A stretch of DNA of 64,000 nt. It comes from Molossus alvarezi (lineage: Eukaryota > Chordata > Mammalia > Chiroptera > Molossidae). Shown piece after piece: positions 21,004 through 33,000 of the stretch. The first letter of the stretch is position 1; each line of letters starts with the position of its first letter. The DNA is taken from assembly GCA_037176705.1 (NCBI GenBank), contig CM073886.1:16142501-16206500 (forward strand), given 5' to 3'. The translations under genes were made by a program, and so were the position numbers. The notes under the pieces were generated by a model that was given only the letters and a program-made list of their open reading frames with translations, did no database searches and was not told the DNA's origin.

Positions 21004-23644
21004 GTAGGGACAGGCTGGCCTGGCCCTGGGAACATTGGTCAGTCCTGAGGGCGCTCAGCCCCGTCAGCTGTGGGGATGGGGCCCTTGTCACTGCCATGGC
21101 TGACATCAGGATGCGGGCCAAACTGATGTGAAAGCACCCTGGGAATAGCAGCTTGGCTCCTGTGGGGACCTGGAGTGGGCAGCTTGTCCCTGCTCAATAC
21201 CACTATGGCCCTGTCCCTAGATCCTGAGTCGCTATGACATTGCCCTGGTCCAGGAGGTCAGAGACAGCCAGCTGACGGCGGTGGGGAAGCTGCTGGACAG
21301 ACTCAATCAGTGCGTGAAGGTGGCAGGGTCCTGGGGAAGCACATGGGGACAGTGACCATCCCTTCAGGGGCATGATGCCACTGATGTGGGTAGGAACCCT
21401 GCTGTAGGTGGCAGGATGTCCCCTGACTGGTACATTTGTTTCCTCAATCTAGGGATGACCCCAACACCTATCACTACGTAGTCAGTGAGCCACTGGGGCG
21501 CAGCAGCTATAAGGAGCGCTACCTCTTCGTGTTCAGGTAAAATAACAGGTGCCGAGATGAGGTCGCCTCTTCCAAGGTTGCTGACAGAAGCGGGGGTGGG
21601 GATGTGGCTAGAAAGCCTGTGAGCCTCTCCTCCAGGTGTTGAGGCAAGAACTGGAGGCCACAGAGCAGGGTCCAAATTGGGCTGCCCACCCTCTCAGGTG
21701 CTTGCTATGCTCCAAGTCCTCACCATCTGGGCAAGAGGACATGCACGGGCAGGAGCTCTGGGCTGATGGGTCTGTGTGATATCTGAACTTAGACTGGGCC
21801 CTCTGCCTGCAGCAACAGGTGGGTTTAGCGAGATAAGGCAGTGCCCTAGCCCCAGGTTAAGTACCCTCTGGCCTGGCCTTCTGCAGACCTGACCAGGTGT
21901 CAGTGCTGGACAGCTACCAGTATGACGATGGCTGCGAGCCCTGTGGGAACGATACCTTCAGCCGAGAGCCAGCTGTTGTCAAGTTCTCCTCCCCATTCAC
22001 CCGTGAGTGCTGCTGCCATAGGCTCCTCTGCCTTGCCTGGCCAAGGGAGACCTACCTGACCCTTCCCAGACACTCTGAAGACCCACATCACATTATGCTC
22101 CCACCATGCACCCCTTTGGGGAGCTTGGTGCCCTCCCCATCCCTAGTGCTTTGGTCTTATTTTTAAGTTACTTAGGGAAATGCCCACCCTTCCCCCAAGG
22201 ACTGTCTCATGTGTCCTCCATCCCAGTCCTAAACATATGACTGAGCCAGGCCAATGTACCCTTGGACCAGTACTACCCCCCAAACCATCCCCCCACCTCC
22301 TTGCTTAGCACAATCACCTTCTCCATAGAGGTCAAGGAGTTTGCCATCATCCCCCTGCATGCAGCCCCTTTGGATGCAGTATCTGAGATCGACTCTCTCT
22401 ACGATGTCTACCTGGATGTCCGGCAGAAGTGGGACATGGAGGTGAGGCCTCACACATTGGATTGAGCTCCTGAGGGCCCTGTTCTATCCCTGGGCCAATC
22501 AGCTGGTGTCTCCCAATAGGACATCATGTTGATGGGTGATTTCAACGCTGGCTGCAGCTACGTGACCCCTTCACATTGGTCATCCATCCGCCTGCGCACA
22601 ACCCCAGGCTTCCAGTGGCTGATTCCTGACACCGCCGACACTACTGTTACGTCCACGCACTGCGCCTATGACAGGTGAGCAGGGTCTGTACCCACAGTGG
22701 GTTCTGCAGGCCCAAGGTAGGGATGGGGACACCTCCATACGCAGCTGTGATTTTCATCTTGGTCCAGCTTCAGAAATGGTTCCCAAGACCTTTGAGGAGA
22801 CAGTCACCCTCCTGAGCTTTGAACCACATAAGTAGGATAAAAAACAGCATTCCTTAATTTTAGGAATGTAGGGATAATACAATACTAGTTTTTTCCTCCG
22901 AGTAGTCTCAGGTATATAAGTCAGCCTGTGGTGCCCACTTTTGGCACACCTGACTCTGGCCAAGTACAAGTCTGGTCCTGGCCTTTGGGGGGGGACTTCA
23001 CCTAAGGGCCATATAGACCAGATGGGCGCTGGCTCCTGCAGGTTCCTCATTTGGAGGCGAGGCAGTGAAGGCCAGGTACCTGGGCTGATGAGGTGCTCAG
23101 GTCCCTCAGCTTGTAGGGAGAAGACTTGTTGGGATGAGCGGGAGAGAACTGCTGGGATCTGAGGTTTAAATGCATGGAGCCAAACAGTGGCCTAAAGTGG
23201 GTTTTCTTGTGTCTGGCACTGCAGGATTGTGGTTGCCGGAACTCTGCTCCAACATGCCATTGTTCCTGACTCAGCTGGTCCCTTTGACTTCCAAGCTGCA
23301 TATGGACTGGACAACCACACTGTATGTGACCATTCTTTACAGGCTGTAGCTCTAATGGGGGCTTAGGACACAGGGGTGGATTGAGATCTGGACCCACAGG
23401 ACTTCAACGAACCACTTGTTCACAGCCCTGGGAACCTCTTCACAGGCAGATATAACAGAGTCCAGTATCTGGGTACAAGTCCTGGCCCTCAGGGAGTACT
23501 GTCACATGGGCATCCCTGAGTTGACTGCATGTTTCTCCCTAGGCCCAAGCCATCAGTGACCATTACCCGGTGGAGGTGACACTGAAGACGATGGCTGATC
23601 CTGTTCTGGGGGTGGAGTTTAGGAAACCAGTGCAAGTTCCCTGA
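20857..23644 (+). CDS. DNASE1: Deoxyribonuclease I, complete coding region (8 coding exons)
   Basis: Secreted Ca2+/Mg2+-dependent endonuclease that cuts double-stranded DNA to 5'-phosphate oligonucleotides in digestive juices, urine and plasma. Exons are 20857-21003, 21221-21309, 21453-21536, 21887-22002, 22329-22441, 22520-22674, 23225-23321 and 23543-23644. All have GT/AG borders and the phases join to give 300 residues. Residues 1-22 are a signal peptide; the mature protein starts at LRIAAFN. Conserved sites in mature numbering: Glu39 in LVQEVRD, Glu78 in YKERY, His134 in PLHAAP, Asp168 and Asn170 in GDFNAG, Asp212 in CAYD, His252 in SDHYPVE. Glycosylation sequons NAT (Asn18) and NDT (Asn106) and the CEPC and GCSY...THC cysteines are kept. 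The actin-contact stretch YHYVVSE is kept. Oddities: Asn74 is Ser, and the protein runs 18 residues past the usual human end. TRAP1 lies tail to tail downstream. Identification rests on my recall of human DNASE1. Confidence 0.97.
21221..21309 (+). CDS. DNASE1: DNASE1 coding exon 2
   Basis: Encodes [16 protein letters not shown] and onward, including metal-site Glu39 and DNA-contact Arg41. Acceptor CCCTAG. The donor is GTGCGTG after ...AATCA; ending there splits a Gln codon and joins in frame to the next exon. A second GTGAAG four bases downstream would break the frame. Confidence 0.93.
21453..21536 (+). CDS. DNASE1: DNASE1 coding exon 3 (actin and DNA contacts, Glu78)
   Basis: Encodes [15 protein letters not shown] followed by [12 protein letters not shown]. 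Holds the actin-contact residues and catalytic Glu78. The position equal to mature Asn74 is Ser. Acceptor AATCTAG, donor AG|GTAA. Confidence 0.94.
21887..22002 (+). CDS. DNASE1: DNASE1 coding exon 4
   Basis: Encodes [20 protein letters not shown] and onward, with the small CxxC disulfide loop and the second sequon NDT. Acceptor TTCTGCAG, donor C|GTGAGT. Confidence 0.95.
22329..22441 (+). CDS. DNASE1: DNASE1 coding exon 5 (catalytic His134)
   Basis: Encodes [17 protein letters not shown] through [11 protein letters not shown]. Catalytic His134 is in PLHAAP. The acceptor is CCATAG|AG; a second AG directly follows, but using it would shift the frame. Donor GAG|GTGAGG. Confidence 0.95.
22520..22674 (+). 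CDS. DNASE1: DNASE1 coding exon 6 (Asp168, Asp212)
   Basis: Encodes [15 protein letters not shown] through THCAYD. Metal/phosphate ligands Asp168 and Asn170, catalytic Asp212 and the long-range disulfide cysteines are present. Acceptor CCAATAG, donor AG|GTGAGC. Confidence 0.96.
23225..23321 (+). CDS. DNASE1: DNASE1 coding exon 7
   Basis: Encodes [17 protein letters not shown] through AAYGLDNHT. Acceptor CACTGCAG, donor ACT|GTATGT. The preceding intron is the longest in the coding region. Confidence 0.94.
23543..23644 (+). CDS. DNASE1: DNASE1 last coding exon with extended C-terminus
   Basis: Encodes [15 protein letters not shown] with catalytic His252, then continues for 18 codons to a TGA at 23642-23644. 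Human DNase I ends at the equivalent Lys, so this copy has lost the usual stop. Acceptor CTCCCTAG. The 3' UTR follows directly. Confidence 0.94.
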   Translation, partial: AQAISDHYPVEVTLKTMADPVLGVEFRKPVQVP

Positions 23645-23830
23645 GCACAGGATCAGTGCCCCACTCTCCCCCTGTACAGCTTGAGGAAGGGGATGGAAAG
23701 TTGGCCTTTTCTCACTGTACCTGTGTCCATCGTAGGCATGAGGTTGTGTTACCAGAGTAACTTACCCTGTCAGTATGCACACAGAGTCCAATACTTAGAT
23801 TAAACACCTTTTAATTTAAGTAAATAAAGC
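23645..23830 (+). terminator. DNASE1: DNASE1 3' UTR and poly(A) signals
   Basis: The 3' UTR runs from the TGA to an ATTAAA at 23799-23804 and an AATAAA at 23823-23828. The second is the likely main signal. The same stretch carries the TRAP1 signal on the other strand. Confidence 0.8.
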
Positions 23831-23992
23831 TCAAAGAGGGCTATTCTCTTTGGTGGTATCTAGTCATTCCTTCCCATGCAGAGGAACATAGTTCTACTGT
23901 CCCCTCCGCTGAGACCCTAACAGTGCACAAAAGGTGTGGGGCTCTCACAACGGCTACACTGTAGCCCTGGCAACAGAGTCCAGCCTTCACCA
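23805..23992 (-). terminator. TRAP1: TRAP1 3' UTR and candidate poly(A) signal
   Basis: Below the TRAP1 stop the - strand has no AATAAA, but there is an ATTAAA at 23810-23815. That gives a 3' UTR of roughly 180-200 nt, ending inside the DNASE1 poly(A) region. The cleavage site is inferred. Confidence 0.6.
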
Positions 23993-24094
23993 TCAGTGTC
24001 GCTCCAGGGCCTTGACGAGCAGGTTGTTCAGGCGGTCCACCATGGATCGGGGGTCATCAATAAGCCCTGCTGCAATCATGGCGTTCTCATAGAT
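23993..24094 (-). CDS. TRAP1: TRAP1 exon 18 (stop)
   Basis: Encodes [20 protein letters not shown] through LLVKALERH and a TGA at 23995-23993. Acceptor CCTTTCAG. Confidence 0.97.
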   Translation of the reverse strand: MYENAMIAAGLIDDPRSMVDRLNNLLVKALERH

Positions 24095-27000
24095 CTGAAA
24101 GGCAGGGTGGTAACCTTGTTGATGGGAGCCGGGTTCTAGAGGAAACTGAGCTGTCCAACTTTGGAGATACAGGCTCGCAGAACTGGCAGCCCCCTCCTCA
24201 TACTCTCAGCCAGTTTCCAGGAGACTCACCTGATCGACAAGCAGCTGGGCCAGATCAGGCTCACTCTCTCTCAGCTGGCTGAGCTTCTTGATCAGCGTGT
24301 GCCTGCAACAGAAACCCCCAGAAGGGAGCTCAGGGCTGTGCACTCAGCACAAGAGCCTCTAACTTCTGAGATGCTGGAGTTATCAGAACATTAAAAAATG
24401 TGCAATAGGGCAGTCTAGTATAAAAAAGGCACATAAAAATTAGAAAGATGTAAATAATCACTGCCATATGCTTCATTGTATACCCAAAGAAAGCAAAACT
24501 CGTGTTATTAGAAAATGCAGTAAGTACCAAAATTAAAATAACTGAACAATGAAAGGAAAGAAAGAATTTAATATCTAAAAAGGCATTTATGTTGGTGCTT
24601 AGATAAAGAGACCGTTAATTAAAAGTGAAACTTTCCCTAAATTAATATATATATATTTATATATATTTTTTACAATAAAAGTTTAATTTTATACTTTAAA
24701 TCTAACATAAAATTCATAAATAAAAGTAAGTATGGAAGAAATCCCAGACCTAGAGTAGCCAAGACATCCTTGTAGGAAAATAAGGGAAGCAGTCACTTTT
24801 GAATGTGAAGGCTTTGCAGGGAAAGCTGAGTGGTTAAAACAGTGCAGTACTGCTAAAGACAGACCTACAGACCAGACACTGTATATAGACAATTGATACT
24901 CTATGACGGAGAAGGCAATCTGGATCGCGAGACAAAATAAATTCATGTTTCTGGTGATAAGATTTCTTAAGACCCAAAAGAGCACCTAACAAAAATGTAT
25001 GAATCTGATAATATTGAGAACTTCTCATCATGAGACATCTTAATGTATGCGAAAAGATAGAGATCTGTTAACTGATAAAGTATATAATAAACTATAAATC
25101 AATTTTTAAAAAAATAACCCAACAGGAAAAAGAATAAAGTCTTAGAAGATGTGTCATGAGAAAGCCACAGGGACCTCTGAGTTCTCACGTTCTTCTGGGG
25201 GGAGCTGGCACCAGCACTCTGGAAGCAGCTTGGCATGACCCAGCCCAGCTAAGCGTATGGCAGCTTCATGCCTGGGCACACAACACAGAGAGACTCACAT
25301 ATGCACGTGAGACAGGGACAAGAATGTTCGGTGCGCCCTGACCTGTTTGGCTCAGCAGCTAGAGCGTCGGCCTGCAGACCAGAGAGTCCCAAATTCGGGT
25401 CCCGCTAAGAGCGCGTACCTCGGTTGTAGTTTGTCCCCGGCCCCAATAGGGGTCATGTGGGTGGCAACCACTCAATGTGTCTCTCTCCCATTGATGTTTC
25501 TCTCTTCCCCTCTCCCTCTCACTCTGAGGATAAATGCATGTTCAGAGTAACCTGTTCCCAACAGCCCCAAACAGAAACTACCTGAATGTCAGTCTAATTT
25601 GCTGAGGCAGATTCAACCCATGAATATTACTCAGCCATGAAAAAGCACAGCCACCCTCCACAGGAACAGAGGCCTCTCACACACTATGTGAAGAAAATAA
25701 GACTTTACATAAACAGGCAAAACCAAGCATATGAAGGATACACAAATTGACCATAAAGCAATGATCATCACAAGTCAGGACTATGGTTACCTAAGACTGA
25801 CAAAATTCTAATGGCGTGAAAATTGGGAGCATCAGAGGGCCAACAAGGTTTAGGGTTGGTTTTTTTAAACTTTACATGAGTATAGTTTAAAGTTAAATTG
25901 AATAGTTTAATTACTCGAGTCCTGTATGTATAAGCTTTATGTGCTTTTCCTATGTGTTATGAATAAAAACACAATTTTAAAGGAGTACCTGGCAGGTCAG
26001 AAACAAGCATGCTGTTCCTGGGCATCGAGGGCCCACAGGTCCGGCAGCCTTACCTGGGGTTGACCTCTAGGGTGGGCTGCAAGAGCTGAGCGCGCTCCTC
26101 TTGGGTCTTGGCCAGCTGCTGCATGCGCAGGAAGTGCCGGGCAGCCCCCATCTCCAGCACAGTGATCATGGCAGGGTGGGTGTCCAGTCGAAGAGTCACC
26201 TGTAAGCAAGGCCAGGGGTGAGAGGGACCCTGGAGTGAGGGATCCTGGGCTGGCAATTGACCAGGTGTGAAGCTTCCCCAGAAGACAAAGGAGAACAGGT
26301 CTCCAGGGATGAACCCTCAGCCCTCCCTCCCAATTATCCACTAACAAGAAGAGAGCCTGACTGCTGCCCCGCATCAAGTTCCTGGAACAGCATCCTGCAT
26401 GGGGCCTCCCCTTTCTTTCCCCCAAAGCCAACAGTTTCTAATGTGTCAATTACTGTCCAAGGTCCATCTCACCTGGTGTCATCTGCACCTCTCTCCTCCA
26501 CAGGGGCCAATGCCAAGTCCAACACCAACTGTCTAAGACCACCTAGGCCCGACTGTTCCATTTCCCCAGGCCTAGCCTCTCCCCAATCTCTCTGCAGTCC
26601 CTTCCCACAATCCCATCCTTTCAGATGGCTGGAGCCTCCTTCCTGCAGACATCACTCTCACTCACCCCCTTTCTGTGGCTCCCTATAATCTGACTTCATC
26701 ATGAATACATCTTTCCCCAGCAAGCAGTCACAACCCCTCTCCCTGACCAAGTCTTCCCCCTCGCCCACCCCACAGGTTTCTGGCCTAACTCACACCAGAG
26801 ACTCTACTAAGCCTTCTGGGCCCGCCCTTCCTGGCAGCATGGTACTGAGTAGAACCTGAGCTCCAACTCAAATCCAGCTCCAAGAGGTCCTAGCTGTATG
26901 ACCTGGGGATGTACTCCGCCTCCTTCACAGGAGGTGGATGATAATTCTACCTCCCTCACAGTCATCTGAGGCTTAAATGAGTCTCTTATCGTAAAGAGTG

Positions 27001-30000
27001 GACACAGTGAACGTGTTACATACAGAAATCCTGGCTGCTTGCATTGATTCTCCACACTCCTACCAGGAGTCTCCTCTTTCTACCTGAGCCCATCCCTCCC
27101 CCTCAGAGTCCTGCGCTAACTCCTACAAAGCCACCCCAACCCACCCGCCTCTGCTCTTGGCCATCCCCATGCTGCACACCTGCCTGTCCCTTGGAGCAAC
27201 TCTTGGATTGTTCCTGAGCCAGTGACCCTGCACTGTGTACCTGTTCTCTAGTGGCTGGCTTTCTCTGTAGCTCTGAGCTGGACCTGTTTCTACCTCTCTG
27301 AAGCCCCTTCCCCAAAAAGAACCCCAGCTGTAAGCTCCCCAAGGGCTGGGGTGGAACCCCTTATGGCCTATGCCACCACAGCTTTCTGCTGCCTGGACCA
27401 GAATGGCTTTGGGGTGGCCATTTGGGGACCCCTCTTCTCTGCGTCTACTTGCCCACCAGGCCACTGGCTGCTCAGCTTTCCCTTTCTCAGTGAAAGTGGC
27501 TCTACCTGGTTCTATAAAGTGGAGGAAACATATCATCCCAGCTTGCCTGTTCTGCTCCAGCAACATCCCTGGGTACATGAGGTTACACACATGTAAGCTC
27601 ATATGCAGAAGTGGCAGTGACACTCCTAGTCTCGCCCACATACCAAAGCTTCAACTGCCACTGGGAGACCTTCCACCAGGCCAGCCAGCTGGGTGATCAT
27701 TGGAGCCATGGAGCAAAATGGTGGCCTGACTCCAGAAGACCTCACCTTCACATTGGTGACACGCGATCCCAGCACATTTCTCATCCAAGCCAGCAGGTCT
27801 TCCATCTCCTTCTCTGACAGGCGGTCTTCAGCTTGGGGAGAGAAATGAGTGAGCTCAGAGGCCATTCTCCACAGTTCCCACCTCATTCCCACCGGGAGCC
27901 TGAAATATCAACATCCCAACACCGAGTGTCTAACAGCTCCACTCCCAGCCACTGGCACAAAAAAACCACCAGAGATACTTTCATCTGAAATTCAGCAGAT
28001 AAAATCGAACCTCAGGATGACATTTTTTGGTTGCCTTGAGGCCCATATGGTTTTGTTATGGCTTTAAAAAGACACTTTCAAAAAAAAAAGACACTTTCAC
28101 CACGGCTGGTTTTGCTCAGCGATTAGAGCATCAGCCCACGGACCAGAGAGACTTGGGTTCGGTTTCTGCTAAGGGCACGGACCTCAGTTGCAGTTTGTCC
28201 TGGGCCCCGGTTGTGTGGGTGGCAGCCACTCGGTGTCTCTCTCTCACGTTGATGTTTCTCTCTCTCTCTTTCCCCTGTCTCCCTCCCGCTCTATCTGAAG
28301 ATAAATGCAAAAATGTCCTCGGGTGAGGATTTAAAAAAAAAAATTTGTTTTAAAAGACACTTTCTGCCCTGGCCGATGTGGCTCGGGGTTAAATCGGCCT
28401 ACATGCCAAAGGGTCACAGGTTTGATTCCTGATCAAGGGCATGTACCTGGGTTGCAGGCTTGATCCCTGACACTAGTCTGGGTGTGCATGGGAGGCAACC
28501 AGTCGATGTGTCTCTTTCAGATTGATGTTTCTCTGTCTCTTGCTCCCTCTCCCCTTCCTCTCTCCCTCTCCCACTCTCTAAAAACCAAAGGAAAAAATAG
28601 CCTTGAGAGAAGATTAACAAAAATTAATTAATAAAAATTTTTTTATTTTTTTAAATAATTTTTCTTTATTGATTTGAGAGAGAGAGGAAGGGAGAGAGAG
28701 AAAGACATCAATGAGAGAGAACATAGACTGGCTGTCTCCTGCATGCCTCCCACTGGGGATCTCACTGAAAACCTGGGCATGTACCCTGATTGGGATTCAA
28801 ACTGGCGACCTCTTGGTACATGGGTCGACGCTCAACCACTGAGCCACATCAGCCGGGCAATAAATTTTTTTTCCCTCACCTGAGGACATTTTTGCATTTA
28901 TCTTCAGATAGAGCGCGAGGGAGAAGGAGGGGAAGAGAGAGAGAGAAACATCGATATGAGAGAGACACATCAACTGGCTGCCACCCACATGACCCCTGCT
29001 GGGGCCGGGGACAAACGACAACCAAGGTACGTGCCCTTAGAGGGAACCGAACCCGGGACTCTCTGGTCCATGGGCTGATGCTCTAACCACTGAGCAAAAC
29101 TGGCCAGGGCCAATACATTAATTTTTAAAAAGACATTTCAGCCCTGGCCAGTTTGACTCAGCAGTTAGAGTGTCGGCCCACAAACCAAAAAGTTGCAGGT
29201 TTGATTCCAGTAAAGGACACATACCTCAGTTGCGATTCATCCCTGGCCCTGGTTGGGGTCATGTGGGAGGCAGCCACTTGATGTGTCCTTTTCACATCAA
29301 TGTTTTTCTCTCTCTCTTCTCTCTCCCCCTCCCACTCTATCTGAACAAAAAATGAAAAAATGTCTTCGAGTGAGGATAAAAAATAAATTAAAAAAAATAA
29401 ATACATTTCAGATTCTCTTAGGAAGCCAACTTGGAAGAAGCACTGGAGAGACCAGGGATCTAAACGGAAACATTTTCTGTCAATCATTAAGGTCCCAAAC
29501 AGCTGCATTCATGCAGGTTAGTGACCCCAGATAGGAATGAGGAAAGAAAATCCCTATAAACTAATGTTGCAGGACAGAAAAGGCTTGCAGAAAACAGTGT
29601 CAGCCCCTGGGCTGTCCCAGCCTCACCAGCACCCCCAAGCCTGTGTCCAGAGAAAAGGGATGGAACCAACCTGGGGAGCTGTCCTCAAATTTCTCCTCCT
29701 TGTAGTGATCGACGACAATGTCCGTTTCCACAGAGATCAGCTTCTTCTTGTCAAATTCACGAAGGTGAAGCAAGGTGAGCTCATCAAACTGCTCATAGCA
29801 GAAGAGAACCTATAAGGGTCCAAGAACATCTCCATCAGGCTTTGAGAAGATTCCACCCAAGACAGAGAGGGCCATGGGAGTGAGGGCTGCAGGCTGGGCC
29901 CGGGTGCTGGGCTTCCTGGGCCTTTGTAGATGATGCAGATTACCAGAGGGTGGGAAGGGAAGCTCTGCTATGTCTTAGTAGTAGAAACAGTGACTCTACT

Positions 30001-33000
30001 TAGAGAAATCCCTGTGTCACGTCCTATAGAGACATATAAATTAGATAGCAGACTTCAGCCTGGACCTCTGTGTCCCTGGAGGCTAAATCACACCACTTGG
30101 CTTTTCTGGGTCCTGGGCACATTCATCCATTTTCCAGCTAAGCAGAGAGACATCCCTGCTCCCCCACCTTGGGTGCTCAGACCCCACCTTGTCCTCTGAC
30201 CTGGCCCCAGCAGCCTGTAGGGGCACAGCCTGCCCCATTGCTCACCCACCTCCATGTTCTTCTGCTTCATGGCTTCATAGTAGGGTGAGTGCTCAGCCAG
30301 GTGCCGGTTGGGGGTGCACAGGTAGTAGATGTTGCGGGTGCCGGCCTGCATGCGGCTGGCATAGTCCATGAGACTGGTCAGCTGCCCAGGGGGCAGTGCC
30401 GAGGACTCATATCGCAACAGCTTTGCAATATCCTCCTGAAAACAAAGGGCAGATCACTGCTAACGCTAGGCCATCACTGGGAAAGCCTCCAGGGCAGCTG
30501 GGCACAGACTTGGGAAGCCTATGACTAAAAGGAGACTCTGCTGGCCCTGGCCAGTTTGGCACAGTGTTTGGAACATCAGCCCACGGACCACAGAGTCCCA
30601 GGTTTGGTTCCCGCTAAGGGCGCATACCTCGGTTGCAGTTTGTCCCCAGCCCCAGTTGGGGTAGTGTGGGTGGGAACCAGTCGATGTGTCTCTCTCATGT
30701 CGATGTTTCTCTCTCTCTTCTTCCTCTCTCCCTCCCGCTCTATCTGAAGATAAATGCAAAAGTGTCCTCGGGTGAGGATAAAAAAATAAATAAAGAGAGA
30801 CTCTGCTGGCCTCAACCTCGCTGGTGGGCCCACCATGTTCTGCAGCTGGGGCAGCTCCCCCAGAGAGGTCTGGCCCAGGGATGGCTTCAGAGTTGCTCAA
30901 TCCCTGGGGGCCATGATGGGCTCTAGTCAGATCTGGTAGGCCCCACATCAAAAGTTCAGGGAACCTCAGAGAGCACCTTCCACCCCAGGTGGCCCAGGGC
31001 CTCACAGAGAGGGACTTTCTGGGCCAGTTGCACACACCGTAGGAGTGGCCAGACTGTCCCTACCACAGACACTGCGCCTGAACCCAACATTCTCTCTCCG
31101 TCCCTAATCACATCAGGCACGTGGACATGGGTGTAAAGTCCTATTTCCCAGCGCTCCTTCAACCAGGTGACTAACCCTGGCCAATGGGGTACAAATGAAA
31201 ATGGGGTATACGACTTGGAAAATGGGCCCTTAAAGAGGGGCTTGTCCTTCTTCCTGTCAGCTGAAATGCACTGATTGCTGGAGACATCTTGGTTCCTGGG
31301 TGGGAGCTGCCAGGTAAGAACAGAGGAGCAGCAACAAGCAGGGGGGCCTGGATCCCTAACGCCTCAGCTTGGATGTGAGCCAAGACATAACTCTGCCTCT
31401 ACACCATTGATGCATCGAGGAGCACATCACAGACAAGTGTTGGGGACACTGGGAAGAGCTGGGAAGAGCACAAAGAGGGCTGGGCCCAAATGAAAGAGTG
31501 ACATGATGGAGGTGAAAGGTAGACAGAAAGCAGAAAAACAGAGGTCAAACAAGGATGTGGAGCCCGGCCGGTGTGGCTCAGTGAACCGAGCATCAGACTG
31601 AGCATCATCCCATGGACTAAGAGGTTTTAGTTCAATTCCCGGTCAGGGAACATGCCAGACTTGCAGGTTCAATTCCTGGTTGGGGGCATGCAGGAAGCAG
31701 CTGATAGATGTTTCTCACACTGACGTTCCTATCTCTCTCTCTCAAAAATCAAAAAAACATATTTTAAAAAAAGGATGTGGAAACCCACCTAGAGAGTCAT
31801 GCTCTAATCCACACACCAAGCTCATGCTTGGGTACACGTTATGGGTCCCCATTAACAAACACGAGCCCGGCCGATGTGGCTCACTGGTTGAGCATTGACC
31901 CATGCACCAAGAGGTCACCAATTTGATTCCCGGTCAGGGCACATGCCCAAATTGTGGACCTGATCCCCAGTAGGGGGCATGTAGAGGGTGGCCAATCGAT
32001 GTTCTCATCAATGTTTCTCTCTCTCTCTCTCTCTCTCCTTCTCCCTTCCTATCTAAAATAAAGAAAAACCTTTAAAAAATTTTAAAAATAAAAGAAACAA
32101 AGATGAATACACTGAGTTAATATCAAGCCCTTAAAAAAGCCCCCAGCATGTAGTGACCACCTAGCTGGTGTTAATCAAAAACACAATGAGAATAAAGGGA
32201 GAGTTTAAACAGGACCATGCTCAGAGTGGTGTGAGTTTGCCAACCACCAGAAGTGAATCCTCCATCCTCACTGCTGTTCTGGAGCAAAAGATGAAACCTT
32301 GGCATTGGAACTGATTGCTTAATGGGGATGGGTGTCTTTTTGGGGTGATAAAAATGTTCTGGAATGATGTATCAGTGACGTTTATAAAACTTTGTGAATG
32401 TATCAAGTGTCCCTGAATTATTCACTTTAAAAGGGTGAATTTTAGCCCTGGCCGGTTTGGCTCAGTGGTTAGAGCGTCGGCCTGCGGTCCTGAGAGACCC
32501 GGGTTCGGTTCCCGCTAAGGGCATGTACCTCGGTTGCAGTTTGTCCCCGGCCCTAGTCGGCTGTGCGGGTGGCAGCCACTCGATGTGTTCCTTTCACATC
32601 GATGTTTCTCTCTCTCTCTCTCCCACTCTACCTGAACAAAAAATGGAAAAATGTCCTCTGGTGAGGATAAAAAATAAAATAAAATGAAAGGGTGAATTTT
32701 ATTATGTGAATTATATCGCAATTTAAAAATGGCCAACCCTAGCCCTGGCCAGTTTTGCTCAGTGGTTAGAGCATCGACCCGTGGATCAAAAAGTCGCAGG
32801 GTCGATTCCGGTCAAGGACACGTACCTCAGTTGCAGTTCGGTCCCTGGTCCTGGTCGGGGTAGTGCGGGAGGCAACCAGTCGTGTCTCTTTCACATCTCT
32901 CTCCCACTTCTTCCCTCCCTCCCACTCTGTCTGAAAATAAATGGAAAAATATCCTTGGGTGAAGATTTTAAAAATAAATAAGCAAAAATTTGTTTGTAAA

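Noticed and set aside
21310..21320. Alternative donor GTGAAG for DNASE1 coding exon 2
   Set aside because: It would break the reading frame into the next exon, while GTGCGT at 21310 keeps the frame and the conserved NQD sequence.
27123..27641. 172-codon minus-strand frame in TRAP1 intron 15
   Set aside because: It overlaps no TRAP1 exon, has no family resemblance, and other frames are open in the same GC-rich stretch.
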